Shown piece by piece: positions 18,095 to 26,904 of a DNA stretch of 64,000 nucleotides. The notes under the pieces were generated by a model. The model was not told the origin of the DNA. It saw nothing but the letters and a program-made list of their open reading frames with translations, and did not search any database. Positions within the stretch are counted from its first letter, which is position 1, and the number at the start of each line of letters is the position of its first letter. The DNA is taken from contig NZ_CH724156.1 of assembly GCF_000152625.1 (NCBI RefSeq), forward strand, positions 2,596,602 to 2,660,601. Reading direction: 5' to 3'. A program made the translations under genes and the position numbers. The stretch comes from Roseovarius nubinhibens ISM. GTDB lineage: Bacteria > Pseudomonadota > Alphaproteobacteria > Rhodobacterales > Rhodobacteraceae.

Positions 18095-18471
18095 CGAAAC
18101 ACGCCACCGAACTCTTGGTCTGTGTCAAATGCCGCCGGGGCAGCGATGCCCCCGAGGACGGCATCCGCCCCGGTCAGGCGCTGCATGATGCGCTCTCGGC
18201 CCAGGACCTGCCCGAAGGCGTCACCCTGCGCGCCGTCGAATGCCTGCAAAATTGCGACAACGGCTGTTCCATCGCGCTGCGCGGCGGTCCGAACCGCTGG
18301 ACCTATGTCTACGGCAATCTTGACGAAACCGAACATCTCGCCACGCTGACCGAGGGCGCCGCGCTCTATCACGACAGCGCCGATGGGCTGATCCCATGGC
18401 GCACGCGCCCCGAGCATTTCAAACGCAACTGCATCGCCCGCATCCCGCCCCTGGAGGACGACAATGTCTAA
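18091..18471 (+). CDS. DUF1636 metal-binding-like protein of cobalamin operon
   Basis: 126 residues from ATG 18091. An upstream in-frame extension to 17974 would run through the riboswitch expression region and is rejected. Cysteines in LLVCVKCRRG and VECLQNCDNGCSIAL give a thioredoxin-like ferredoxin pattern typical of DUF1636. The family is common in B12-regulated operons beside cobW; a role in cobalt handling is proposed by context, not shown. It overlaps cobW by 8 bp. Confidence 0.85.
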   Translation: MTKHATELLVCVKCRRGSDAPEDGIRPGQALHDALSAQDLPEGVTLRAVECLQNCDNGCSIALRGGPNRWTYVYGNLDETEHLATLTEGAALYHDSADGLIPWRTRPEHFKRNCIARIPPLEDDNV

Positions 18472-19519
18472 TCTCACCAAACTCCCCGTCACCGTGATCA
18501 CCGGCTTTCTCGGCTCCGGCAAGACGACGCTCATCTCGCATCTGATGAAGAACCCGGGCGGCAAGCGGCTCGCGGTGGTGGTCAATGAATTCGGCGATGT
18601 TGGCGTCGATGGCGATATTCTCAAATCCTGCGCGATCCCGGATTGCCCGGCCGAAAATATTCTCGAGCTGGCAAATGGTTGCATCTGCTGCACCGTGGCG
18701 GATGATTTCATCCCGACCATCGAGGCGCTCATCGCGCTCGATCCGCAGCCCGAACATATCCTGATCGAAACCTCCGGTCTGGCGCTGCCGAAACCGCTGC
18801 TCAAGGCGTTCGACTGGCCCGATATCCGCTCCAAGATCACCGTCGATGGCGTCATCGCTCTGGCCGATGCCGAAGCCGTGGCCGCCGGTCGCTTTGCGCC
18901 CAATGTGGCCGCCGTGGATGCCCAGCGTCTGGCCGATGAAAGCATCGATCACGAAACCCCGCTGTCCGAGGTCTTCGAGGATCAGATCTCCTGCGCCGAT
19001 CTCGTCTTGTTGACAAAACCCGATCTCGCCGGTCCCGAAGGCGTCGCCAAGGCGCGTGAGATCATCGCCGCCGAAGCGCCCCGTCCGCTGCCGGTGATCG
19101 AAGTCGCCGAAGGCGTGGTCGACCCGCGCGTGCTGCTCGGTCTCGAGGCCGCCGCCGAGGATGATCTCGACGCGCGCCCCTCGCATCACGACACGCCCCA
19201 CGACCACGATCATGATGATTTCGAAAGCGTCGTGATCGACCTGCCGGAACTGGACAGCCCCGAGGCGCTCACCGCCCGGATCGAGGATCTGGCCCGCAGC
19301 CAGAACATCCTCCGCGTCAAGGGCTACGCCGCCGTCAAAGGCAAGCCGATGCGCCTTCTGGTGCAGGCCGTGGGCGCCCGCGTGCGGCACCAATATGACC
19401 GCATGTGGGAGGCCGGTGAGGCCCGTCAGGGCCGCCTCGTGGTCATCGCAGAACATGACGACATCAACAGCGCCGCCATCCGCGCCGTGCTCATCCCTGA
19501 AACCGCAGCGGCCGACTAG
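18464..19519 (+). CDS. cobW: CobW, G3E-family GTPase linked to cobalt insertion
   Basis: 351 residues. The P-loop GFLGSGKTTL is at about 14-23, the metal-binding CxCC motif GCICC near 68-72, the GTPase specificity LTKPD near 184, and a His/Asp-rich stretch (SHHDTPHDHDHDD) before the C-terminal domain. CobW is thought to deliver cobalt to the CobNST chelatase. Placement directly before cobN, after the B12 riboswitch, supports cobW rather than a zinc-handling paralogue. Confidence 0.94.
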   Translation: MSNLTKLPVTVITGFLGSGKTTLISHLMKNPGGKRLAVVVNEFGDVGVDGDILKSCAIPDCPAENILELANGCICCTVADDFIPTIEALIALDPQPEHILIETSGLALPKPLLKAFDWPDIRSKITVDGVIALADAEAVAAGRFAPNVAAVDAQRLADESIDHETPLSEVFEDQISCADLVLLTKPDLAGPEGVAKAREIIAAEAPRPLPVIEVAEGVVDPRVLLGLEAAAEDDLDARPSHHDTPHDHDHDDFESVVIDLPELDSPEALTARIEDLARSQNILRVKGYAAVKGKPMRLLVQAVGARVRHQYDRMWEAGEARQGRLVVIAEHDDINSAAIRAVLIPETAAAD

Positions 19520-19553
19520 GCCCGATCAAGGCCCGAGAGGGTAAGCCCCCGAA

Positions 19554-22500
19554 ATGCATGTCATTTTCCGCGAAAGCCAAGGGTTGGAAGAGACCGAAAC
19601 CCCGACGGATCTGGGCCAAAGCCCAGCCGATCTGGTGGTGCTCAGCCTCTCGGATTCCGATCTCGGCGCTTTCGCGGCGGGCTGGCATCGGGCGCGCGAC
19701 GCAGGCTCGTCGCTGCCCGATCTGCGGCTGGCCAATATCGCCGCGCTGAAACACCCGCTCTCGGTCGACACCTATGTCGAACAGACGCTCGACGGTGCCA
19801 AGGCGATCCTGATCCGGCTCATCGGCGGCGTGCCGTACTGGCCCTACGGGCTGCAACGGATCGAGGCGCTGGCGCGGGAAAAAGGCCTCGCGCTGGCGGT
19901 GTTGCCGGGCGACGGCCGCGCCGACCCCCGGCTCGACGAAATCTCGACCCTGCCGGTCTCGACACTTCGTCGGTTGCAGCATCTCTGCGACGCAGGCGGC
20001 GCGGTCGCGGCCCAGGCAGCGCTCGCCCAGCTGGCGCTGGCCGCCGGTCTCTACGCAGGCCCCGTCAAAGGGGCGAAACTTGTCCCCGAGGCCGGTCTCT
20101 GGACGCCCCGCGACGGCGTGATCGCCGCCGCCCCCGACCTCTGGACCGGCGCGCAAGATGAGGCAGGCGAGGGCGGCACCGCCCCCCGCGTGCTGGTGGT
20201 TTTCTACCGCTCCTATCTCGTCGCCGCCGATCTCGCGCCCATCGAGGCGCTGTTCAAATCCCTGCAATCCCAAGGCTTTGCGCCGCTGGGCCTCTTTGCG
20301 CCCTCGCTCAAATCCCCCGGCACCCGCGACTGGCTCCGCGATCAGGTGGCCGCCCTCGCGCCTGCGATGATCGTCAACGCCACCGCCTTTTCCGGGCGCG
20401 GGGCAGAGGGGGCCTCGCCCCTCGATGCCGCAGGCGTGCCGGTATTTCAGGTGGCGCTCGCCACCTCGACCCAAGACGCCTGGGCCGAGGCCGAACGCGG
20501 CCTCTCGCCCGCCGATCTCGCCATGCATGTGGTGCTGCCCGAGGTCGATGGCCGGATTTTCGCAGGCGTCGCCTCCTTCAAGGAACCCGCCGCCCGCGAC
20601 CCCGATCTCGAATTTTCCCGCGCCCTGCACCGCCCTGTGCCCGACCGGATCGACGCCATCGTCGCCCGCATGGCCCGCTGGCACCGTCTGAGCACGACAG
20701 CCCCCGCCGCCCGCCGCATCGGCCTCGTGCTCTCGACCTATCCGGGGCGCGATTGGAACATGGCCCATGCCGTCGGGCTCGACGCGCTGGCCTCGGCCTC
20801 GGCCATGCTCAAGGATCTGCAGGGCGCGGGCTATGCGGTCGACACGGGCTTTGCGGCAGAGCATCTCGCCGAGGCCCAGCTGCACTGGCCGATGGAGGCC
20901 TATAAAGCCGCGCTCGCCCGTCTGCCGCAGCCCCTGCAAGAGGCGCTCGCCGCCGCGTGGGGGCCACCCGAAGACGATCCCGACGCGGGCCCCGAGGGCA
21001 TGGCGCTGCGCGTGGTGCGGCGCGGCAATGCCTGGATCGCGCTACAGCCCGAACGCGGCCAATTCGCCCATCGCGACGACGAGTATCACGATCTCGAACG
21101 GGTGCCGCGCCATGGCTACGTGGCCTTTTACCTCTGGCTGCAGGATCAGGCCGACGCGCTCATTCACATCGGCGCCCATGGCACGCTCGAATGGCTGCCG
21201 GGCAAATCCGTCGCCCTGTCAGAGAGTTGCTGGCCCGAGGCGCTGCTCGCCGGGCTGCCAGTGATCTACCCGTTCATCGTCAATGATCCGGGAGAGGCGG
21301 TGCAGGCGAAACGGCGCATCGGCGCGATCACCCTCGGCCATGTGCCGCCGCCTTTGGTGCAGAGCGGCACCACCGGCGGCATGGTCCGGCTCGAGGCGCT
21401 GCTCGACGAGTTTTCCAATGCCGACGGGCTTGATCCGCGCCGCCGAGACCGGCTGCAGGATGACATTCGCTCCGAGGCCGAAGCCCTTGGTTTGGCAGAG
21501 GATCTGGGGCTCGACAGTGCCGAGAATATTGGCGAGGCGATCACGCGGATCGACCGCTTTGTCTGCGACGTGAAGGACAGCCAGTTTGGCGACGGGCTCC
21601 ATATCTGGGGCCGCACACCCGCCGCCGCGCCGAGCTTTGACATTGGCGCGTCTGTTGAAAACGAACGCGCCGCGCTGTTGCGCGCGCTCGACGGTCAGCG
21701 GATCGAGGCAGGCCCCGCCGGATCGCCCTATCGCGGCCGCATGGATGTGCTGCCCACCGGGCGCAATCTCTTCTCCACCGATCCCCGCGCCGTGCCGAGC
21801 CGCGCCGCCTTTGCCCAGGGCGAACGGCTGGCCGACGAACTGGTCCGCCGCCATCTGCAGGATCAGGGCGACTGGCCGCGCGGCGTGGTGGTCGATCTCT
21901 GGGGCTCGGCCACGATGCGCACGGCGGGCGAAGAATTTGCCATGGCGCTGGCGCTCATCGGGGTGCGCCCGGTCTGGGACGACGGGTCCGAGCGGGTCTC
22001 GGGTGTCGAGGTGCTGCCCATCGCCGAGCTCGACCGCCCGCGCATCGACGTCACCCTGCGCGTCTCGGGCCTCTTCCGCGATGTGTTTCCCACGCTCTCG
22101 ACGCTCTTTTCGCAAGCCGTCCGGATGCTCGCCGCCCGCGATGAGGCTCCGGATTGGAACCCCTATCTGGGCCAGCAGAGCGCCCGCGTCTACGGCCCCG
22201 CACCGGGGCAGTTCGGCGTCGGTGTCGGCGCCCATCTCGACCAATATGACGCGGCGGCGCGTCAGGCGGCGGGCGAGGCCTGGCTGCGCGCCTCGAGCTG
22301 GGCGCTCGATGGCGAGAGCCCGCGCCTCGACCCCGAAGGTCTGCGCGACCGGGTCGCCGGGGCCGAGGCCTTTGTCCATCTGCAGGATCTGGCCGAAACC
22401 GATCTCCTCCTGTCGCAGGATTACGCCAATCACGAGGCAGGCTTTGCCGCCGCACAATCCGTCGCAGGCGGCGAGGCGGCGCTCTACCATCTCGACAACA

Positions 22501-22865
22501 CCGACCCGGCCCGCCCCCGGGCACGGCCACTGACAGAAGAGCTCGCCCGCGTGCTGCGCGCCCGCGCCAGTCATCCGGGCTGGATCGCCGGGATGCGCCG
22601 CCACGGCTATCGCGGCGCGGCGGAGATTGCCGTAACCCTCGACAATCTCGCGGCCTTTGCCCATCTCGCGCGCGCCGTGCCGGCCCATCTCTTTGATCTC
22701 TACTATGACGCGACGCTCGGCGATGACGAGGTCACCGGGTTTCTGCAAGAGGCCAATCCAGAGGCGCTCGCCGCGATGCGCGATCAATTCGCGCGGCTCC
22801 ATCAGGCGGGGCTCTGGCAGACGCGGCGCAACTCGATCCTCGCGGCGCTGGAGGCCGCGGAATGA
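19554..22865 (+). CDS. cobN: Cobaltochelatase subunit CobN
   Basis: 1103 residues, somewhat shorter than the ~1250 usual for CobN but covering the conserved CobN/BchH body (HIGAHGTLEWLPGKSVALS, YPFIVNDPGEAVQAKRR, VDLWGSATMRTAGEE, DNTDPARPRARPL regions). It inserts Co2+ into hydrogenobyrinic acid a,c-diamide using ATP with CobS and CobT, whose genes are not in the window. Its start is 34 bp after cobW and its stop overlaps cobG (ATGA). Confidence 0.94.
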   Translation: MHVIFRESQGLEETETPTDLGQSPADLVVLSLSDSDLGAFAAGWHRARDAGSSLPDLRLANIAALKHPLSVDTYVEQTLDGAKAILIRLIGGVPYWPYGLQRIEALAREKGLALAVLPGDGRADPRLDEISTLPVSTLRRLQHLCDAGGAVAAQAALAQLALAAGLYAGPVKGAKLVPEAGLWTPRDGVIAAAPDLWTGAQDEAGEGGTAPRVLVVFYRSYLVAADLAPIEALFKSLQSQGFAPLGLFAPSLKSPGTRDWLRDQVAALAPAMIVNATAFSGRGAEGASPLDAAGVPVFQVALATSTQDAWAEAERGLSPADLAMHVVLPEVDGRIFAGVASFKEPAARDPDLEFSRALHRPVPDRIDAIVARMARWHRLSTTAPAARRIGLVLSTYPGRDWNMAHAVGLDALASASAMLKDLQGAGYAVDTGFAAEHLAEAQLHWPMEAYKAALARLPQPLQEALAAAWGPPEDDPDAGPEGMALRVVRRGNAWIALQPERGQFAHRDDEYHDLERVPRHGYVAFYLWLQDQADALIHIGAHGTLEWLPGKSVALSESCWPEALLAGLPVIYPFIVNDPGEAVQAKRRIGAITLGHVPPPLVQSGTTGGMVRLEALLDEFSNADGLDPRRRDRLQDDIRSEAEALGLAEDLGLDSAENIGEAITRIDRFVCDVKDSQFGDGLHIWGRTPAAAPSFDIGASVENERAALLRALDGQRIEAGPAGSPYRGRMDVLPTGRNLFSTDPRAVPSRAAFAQGERLADELVRRHLQDQGDWPRGVVVDLWGSATMRTAGEEFAMALALIGVRPVWDDGSERVSGVEVLPIAELDRPRIDVTLRVSGLFRDVFPTLSTLFSQAVRMLAARDEAPDWNPYLGQQSARVYGPAPGQFGVGVGAHLDQYDAAARQAAGEAWLRASSWALDGESPRLDPEGLRDRVAGAEAFVHLQDLAETDLLLSQDYANHEAGFAAAQSVAGGEAALYHLDNTDPARPRARPLTEELARVLRARASHPGWIAGMRRHGYRGAAEIAVTLDNLAAFAHLARAVPAHLFDLYYDATLGDDEVTGFLQEANPEALAAMRDQFARLHQAGLWQTRRNSILAALEAAE

Positions 22866-24031
22866 GCGCCGCCGCCCCCCGCGTGCGCGGCTGGTGCCCC
22901 GGCGCGCTGCGGCCGATGCTGTCGGGCGACGGGATGCTGTTGCGGGTGCGGCCAATGCTGGGCGAAGTCAGCGCCGAGGCGATGCGCGGGCTCTGCGATC
23001 TGGCCGGGCGTCATGGCAACGGGCTCATTGATCTCACCTCGCGCGCCAATCTGCAGCTGCGCGGCGTCCCCGAGGGCGATGTGACGACGCTCACCGACGG
23101 GTTGCGGGCGCTCGGTCTGCTCGATCCCGACCCCGAGATCGAAAGCCGCCGCAACATCGTGATCGAGGCGGGCTGGCGTCCCGGCGATCTCAGCCATCGC
23201 ATCGCGACCGAGCTGATGGGCCTCCTCGGCGATCTGCCGAAACTGCCCGGCAAGTTCGGCTTTGCCATTGACACCGGGGCCGAACCGGCGGTCAATATGG
23301 TGGCCTCTGATGTGGCGTTCGAGCTGGCCGCCGATGGTGGGCTGATCCTGCGCGCCGACGGCGCGCCCCTGGGCCGCCGGCTGCGCATCGGCGAGGCGCT
23401 GCAAGGCCTGCGCGAGATGCTCGACTGGTTCATCGCCACCGGCGGCCAGGACACCGGCCGCATGGCACGCCACCTGCGCCATGCCAAGCTGCCGCCCGAT
23501 TGGCTCGCCGCCGCGCCGCGCAGCTATGCGAGCCTGCCGAAACCGGGGCCGAGCGGCGCGGATCTGACCCTTGGCGCGGCCTTTGGCGCGCTCGAGGCGC
23601 GCGCCATGATCACGTTGCTCGACAGCACCGGCGCGCGTGCCCTGCGGCCGATGCCCGGGCGTCTCTTTCGCCTCATGGGCGTGGCCGATGGTGCCGTGGA
23701 GGCCGCGCGCGACGCGGGCTTTATCACCACCCCCGACGATCCCGCGCTCGCGGTCCATGCCTGCCCCGGCGCGCCCTATTGCGCCCAGGCCGAGGCCGGC
23801 ACCCGCGCGCTCGCCCGCCAGCTCTGTGATCAGCTCGGCCCCCGCCTCACCCCGGGGCAGAGCCTGCATGTCTCGGGCTGTGCCAAGGGCTGCGCCTGGC
23901 CGCGCGCCGCCGATCTGACGCTGGTCGGCCGCCACGGCGCCTATGATCTCTTGCGCAATGCCGCCCCTTGGGACACACCCGAGGCCCGCGACCTCACCGA
24001 TACCGACATCCTGAAACTGACCGAGTTCTGA
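22862..24031 (+). CDS. cobG: Precorrin-3B synthase CobG
   Basis: 389 residues of the nitrite/sulfite-reductase fold. CobG is an O2-dependent monooxygenase converting precorrin-3A to precorrin-3B in the aerobic pathway. Cysteines for the [4Fe-4S] cluster are in CPGAPYC (about 301-307) and SGCAKGCAW (about 340-344). Its presence, rather than CobZ, defines how ring contraction is prepared in this strain. It overlaps cobN by 4 bp and is followed by cobH after 2 bp. Confidence 0.93.
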   Translation: MSAAAPRVRGWCPGALRPMLSGDGMLLRVRPMLGEVSAEAMRGLCDLAGRHGNGLIDLTSRANLQLRGVPEGDVTTLTDGLRALGLLDPDPEIESRRNIVIEAGWRPGDLSHRIATELMGLLGDLPKLPGKFGFAIDTGAEPAVNMVASDVAFELAADGGLILRADGAPLGRRLRIGEALQGLREMLDWFIATGGQDTGRMARHLRHAKLPPDWLAAAPRSYASLPKPGPSGADLTLGAAFGALEARAMITLLDSTGARALRPMPGRLFRLMGVADGAVEAARDAGFITTPDDPALAVHACPGAPYCAQAEAGTRALARQLCDQLGPRLTPGQSLHVSGCAKGCAWPRAADLTLVGRHGAYDLLRNAAPWDTPEARDLTDTDILKLTEF

Positions 24032-24033
24032 CC

Positions 24034-24663
24034 ATGCCCTATGAATACGAAAAAGACGGCGCTGCGATCTATCTGGAATCCTTCGCCACGATCCGCGCCG
24101 AGGCCGATCTCGGCCGGTTCGACGCGGATGAGGAACAGGTCGTGGTGCGGATGATCCATGCCGCCGGGTTGGTCGGGCTGGAACGCGACGTGGCCGTCTC
24201 GCCCGGCATGGTCGCGGCGGCGCGCGGCGCGCTCGAGGCCGGCGCGCCGATCTTCTGTGACGCCTATATGGTCAGTGAAGGCGTGACCCAGAAACGCCTG
24301 CCCGCGCAGAACGACGTGATCTGCACCCTGCGCGATCCGCGGGTGCCCGATCTCGCCGCCGAGCTTGGCACCACCCGCTCTGCCGCCGCGCTCGAGCTGT
24401 GGCGCGACCGGCTCGACGGGGCGCTGGTGGCCATCGGCAACGCGCCCACCGCGCTCTTTCACCTGCTGGAAATGCTCGAAGACCCCGAATGCCCGCGCCC
24501 TGCGGCGATCATCGGCTGTCCCGTCGGTTTCGTCGGCGCCCGCGAGAGTAAGGACGCGCTCTGGGAGGCGCTGCCGGTGCCCTCGCTCATCGTGCGCGGA
24601 CGTCTGGGCGGCAGCGCCATCACCGTCGCCGCCATCAACGCCATCGCGAGCCGCGCGGAATGA
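24034..24663 (+). CDS. cobH: Precorrin-8X methylmutase CobH
   Basis: 209 residues from ATG 24034, 2 bp after the cobG stop; an upstream in-frame ATG lies inside cobG. It migrates a methyl group from C-11 to C-12 to give hydrogenobyrinate. The catalytic His is seen in VVRMIHAAG (residue 42). GCPVGFVGARESKDALW near the C-terminus is the family pattern. The stop overlaps the cobI start. Confidence 0.95.
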   Translation: MPYEYEKDGAAIYLESFATIRAEADLGRFDADEEQVVVRMIHAAGLVGLERDVAVSPGMVAAARGALEAGAPIFCDAYMVSEGVTQKRLPAQNDVICTLRDPRVPDLAAELGTTRSAAALELWRDRLDGALVAIGNAPTALFHLLEMLEDPECPRPAAIIGCPVGFVGARESKDALWEALPVPSLIVRGRLGGSAITVAAINAIASRAE

Positions 24664-25394
24664 CCGGCACCCGCGGCACCCTCTATGGCGTGGGCCTCGG
24701 CCCCGGCGATGCCGAGTTGATGAGCGTCAAGGCCGACCGGCTCATCCGGCAGGCGCGCCATGTCGCCTATTTCCGCAAGGCCGGGAATGCCGGGCGCGCC
24801 CGCGCCACGGTGGCCCCGATGCTGGCAGGCGACGTGCAGGAATTCCCGATGGAATACCCGGTCACCACGGAAATCCCGCTCTCCGACCCGCGCTATAACG
24901 AACTCCTGTCGGCCTTCTACGAAGACTGCGCCGCCCATATCCGGACGCTGGTCGAGGCGGGCGAGGACGTGATCGTGCCCTGCGAGGGCGATCCGTTTTT
25001 CTACGGCTCTTTCATGCATCTCTTCACCCGGCTCAAGGATCTGATCCCGGTCGAGGTGGTCCCGGCGATCACCGGCATGTCTGCGGCTTGGACCGCCTCC
25101 GGCGCGCCGATCACCTGGGGCGATGATGTGCTCTCGGTGGTGATGGGCACGCTCGACCGCGAACAGATGGTCGCCGCGATGCAGGCTGCCGATGCGCTGG
25201 TGGTGATGAAGGTCGGGCGCAACCTGCCCAAGGTCCGCGCCGCGCTCGAGGCTTCGGGCAAATCCGACCGCGCCGTCGTGGTGCAATACGCCAGCCTGCC
25301 GGACCAATCGGTGACGCCGCTGTCGGAGATCGACGGCGACAGCCTGCCGTATTTCTCGATCATTCTCGTACACGGGCAGGGGAGACGGCCATGA
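24660..25394 (+). CDS. cobI: Precorrin-2 C20-methyltransferase CobI
   Basis: 244 residues of the uroporphyrin/corrin SAM methyltransferase family. N-terminal LYGVGLGPGDAELMSVKA and internal VVPAITGMSAAW mark the SAM-binding canonical fold; GDPFFYGSFMHLF is typical of CobI/CbiL. It methylates precorrin-2 at C-20. Four-base overlaps at both ends imply translational coupling with cobH and cobJ. Confidence 0.94.
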   Translation: MTGTRGTLYGVGLGPGDAELMSVKADRLIRQARHVAYFRKAGNAGRARATVAPMLAGDVQEFPMEYPVTTEIPLSDPRYNELLSAFYEDCAAHIRTLVEAGEDVIVPCEGDPFFYGSFMHLFTRLKDLIPVEVVPAITGMSAAWTASGAPITWGDDVLSVVMGTLDREQMVAAMQAADALVVMKVGRNLPKVRAALEASGKSDRAVVVQYASLPDQSVTPLSEIDGDSLPYFSIILVHGQGRRP

Positions 25395-26176
25395 CAGGTT
25401 CTGTCAAGACAGGTTGGGTCAAGATCGTGGGGCTCGGCCCCGGCGACGAGGCGCTCGTCACCCCCGAGGTGCGCGCCGTGATCGATGAGGCCACCGATGT
25501 GGTGGGCTACATCCCCTATGTGCGCCGCATCGCGCCGCGCCCCGGTCTCACGCTGCATGAAAGCGACAACAGGGTCGAGGTCGAACGCGCCCGCCATGCG
25601 CTCGAAATGGCCTCCGAGGGCCGCCGCGTCGCGGTGGTAAGCTCGGGCGATCCCGGCGTCTTTGCCATGGCCTCGGCGGTGTTTGAGGCGGTGGAAGAGG
25701 GCGCGCCCAATTGGCGCAATCTCGACATTCGCGTGCTGCCCGGCATCACCGCCATGCTCGCCGCCGCCGCCCGCGCCGGCGCGCCCATGGGCCATGATTT
25801 CTGCGCCATCAACCTGAGCGACAATCTCAAGCCCTGGGCGCTGATCGAAAAGCGTCTGCGCCTCGCCGCCCAGGCCGATTTCGCCATGGGCTTCTACAAC
25901 CCGCGCTCAAGGTCCCGGCCCGAAGGCTTTGGCCGCGCGCTCGACATCCTGCGCGAGGAATGCGAACCCGAACGGCTTATCCTCTTTGCCCGCGCGGTCA
26001 GCACGCCGGAGGAAGAGATCCGCTGCGTCACCCTCGCCGAAGCCACGCCCGAGATGGCCGATATGCGCACCGTGGTGCTGGTCGGCTCGTCGCTCACCCG
26101 GCGCATCCTGCGCGAGGGTCAGCCGCCGATCGTCTACACCCCGCGATCGGTTCCGGCCCCATCGGACCCGGAATGA
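25391..26176 (+). CDS. cobJ: Precorrin-3B C17-methyltransferase CobJ
   Basis: 261 residues. VGLGPGDEALVTPEVR and SSGDPGVFAMASAVFEA are methyltransferase signatures, with MGFYNPRSRSRP specific to CobJ/CbiH. It methylates C-17 and drives ring contraction. Its last 43 bp overlap the 3' end of the minus-strand cobK, so the two transcripts converge. Confidence 0.94.
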   Translation: MTGSVKTGWVKIVGLGPGDEALVTPEVRAVIDEATDVVGYIPYVRRIAPRPGLTLHESDNRVEVERARHALEMASEGRRVAVVSSGDPGVFAMASAVFEAVEEGAPNWRNLDIRVLPGITAMLAAAARAGAPMGHDFCAINLSDNLKPWALIEKRLRLAAQADFAMGFYNPRSRSRPEGFGRALDILREECEPERLILFARAVSTPEEEIRCVTLAEATPEMADMRTVVLVGSSLTRRILREGQPPIVYTPRSVPAPSDPE

Positions 26177-26904
26177 GAGATCCAGTTCAGAACCTCGGCC
26201 ACATCGCTGGCCTCGCGGCGCGCAGGGATCGCCGGCCGGTCGATCATGATCACCGGCAGGCCGAGGCCCCGCGCGGCGGCGATCTTGGCCTCGGCCCCGC
26301 GGCCCCCGGCGTTCTTGGACACGACGATCTCCACCCCATGTTCTTGCATGAGCGCGCGGTCCTCCGCCTCGCTGAACGGGCCACGGGCGACGATCACATG
26401 ACAGTCCGGCAAGGGCAGGGGGGCCTCTGGCGGATCGACCAGCCGCAGCAGGTAACGATGCTGCGGATTGGGCGCGAACTCGGCCAGATGCATCCGCCCC
26501 ACGGCGAGCATCACCACCCGGCGCGGACCGGCCAGCGCCGCCACCGCCCCCGCCATATCCGGCACCCGCTGCCATTGATCGCCATCGACGGCGCGCCACG
26601 GGGCGCGGCTCAGCGCGATGAGCGGCACGCCGATCCTCGCACAGGCCGCCACCGCATTGCGGCTCATCTGCGCGGCAAAGGGATGGGTCGCGTCGACCAC
26701 ATGGGTGATGGCCTCGCGGCGCAGGAAGTCGCACAGCCCCTCGACCCCGCCAAACCCGCCCGTGCGCATCGGCACCGGCTGATCGAGCGGCCGCGCCACG
26801 CGCCCGGCAAGCGAGAAGATAGCCGGGATCTCGGCCTTGGCCACCGCTTGGGCCAGCGCCTTGGCCTCGGTGGTGCCGCCCAGGATCAGAAGGTTGATGC
26901 GCAT
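26134..26904 (-). CDS. cobK: Precorrin-6A reductase CobK
   Basis: 256 residues from ATG 26904, chosen at INLLILGGTTEAKALAQAV, the family N-terminus. It reduces precorrin-6A to dihydro-precorrin-6 with NADPH. DATHPFAAQMSRNA and SKNAGGRGAEAKIAAARGLGLPVIMI fragments match CobK/CbiJ. It is the only minus-strand gene of the cluster: its 3' end overlaps cobJ and its start codon overlaps the cobL start codon on the other strand. Confidence 0.93.
   Translation of the reverse strand: MRINLLILGGTTEAKALAQAVAKAEIPAIFSLAGRVARPLDQPVPMRTGGFGGVEGLCDFLRREAITHVVDATHPFAAQMSRNAVAACARIGVPLIALSRAPWRAVDGDQWQRVPDMAGAVAALAGPRRVVMLAVGRMHLAEFAPNPQHRYLLRLVDPPEAPLPLPDCHVIVARGPFSEAEDRALMQEHGVEIVVSKNAGGRGAEAKIAAARGLGLPVIMIDRPAIPARREASDVAEVLNWISHSGSDGAGTDRGV

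Noticed and set aside
21219..22955. 578-codon minus-strand open frame inside cobN
   Set aside because: It is a mirror frame of a GC-rich gene: Arg/Gly/Ala-heavy, without domain signatures, and fully contained in cobN and the start of cobG. Similar long antisense frames (33129-34745, 53938-55632, 16023-17459) were dropped for the same reason.
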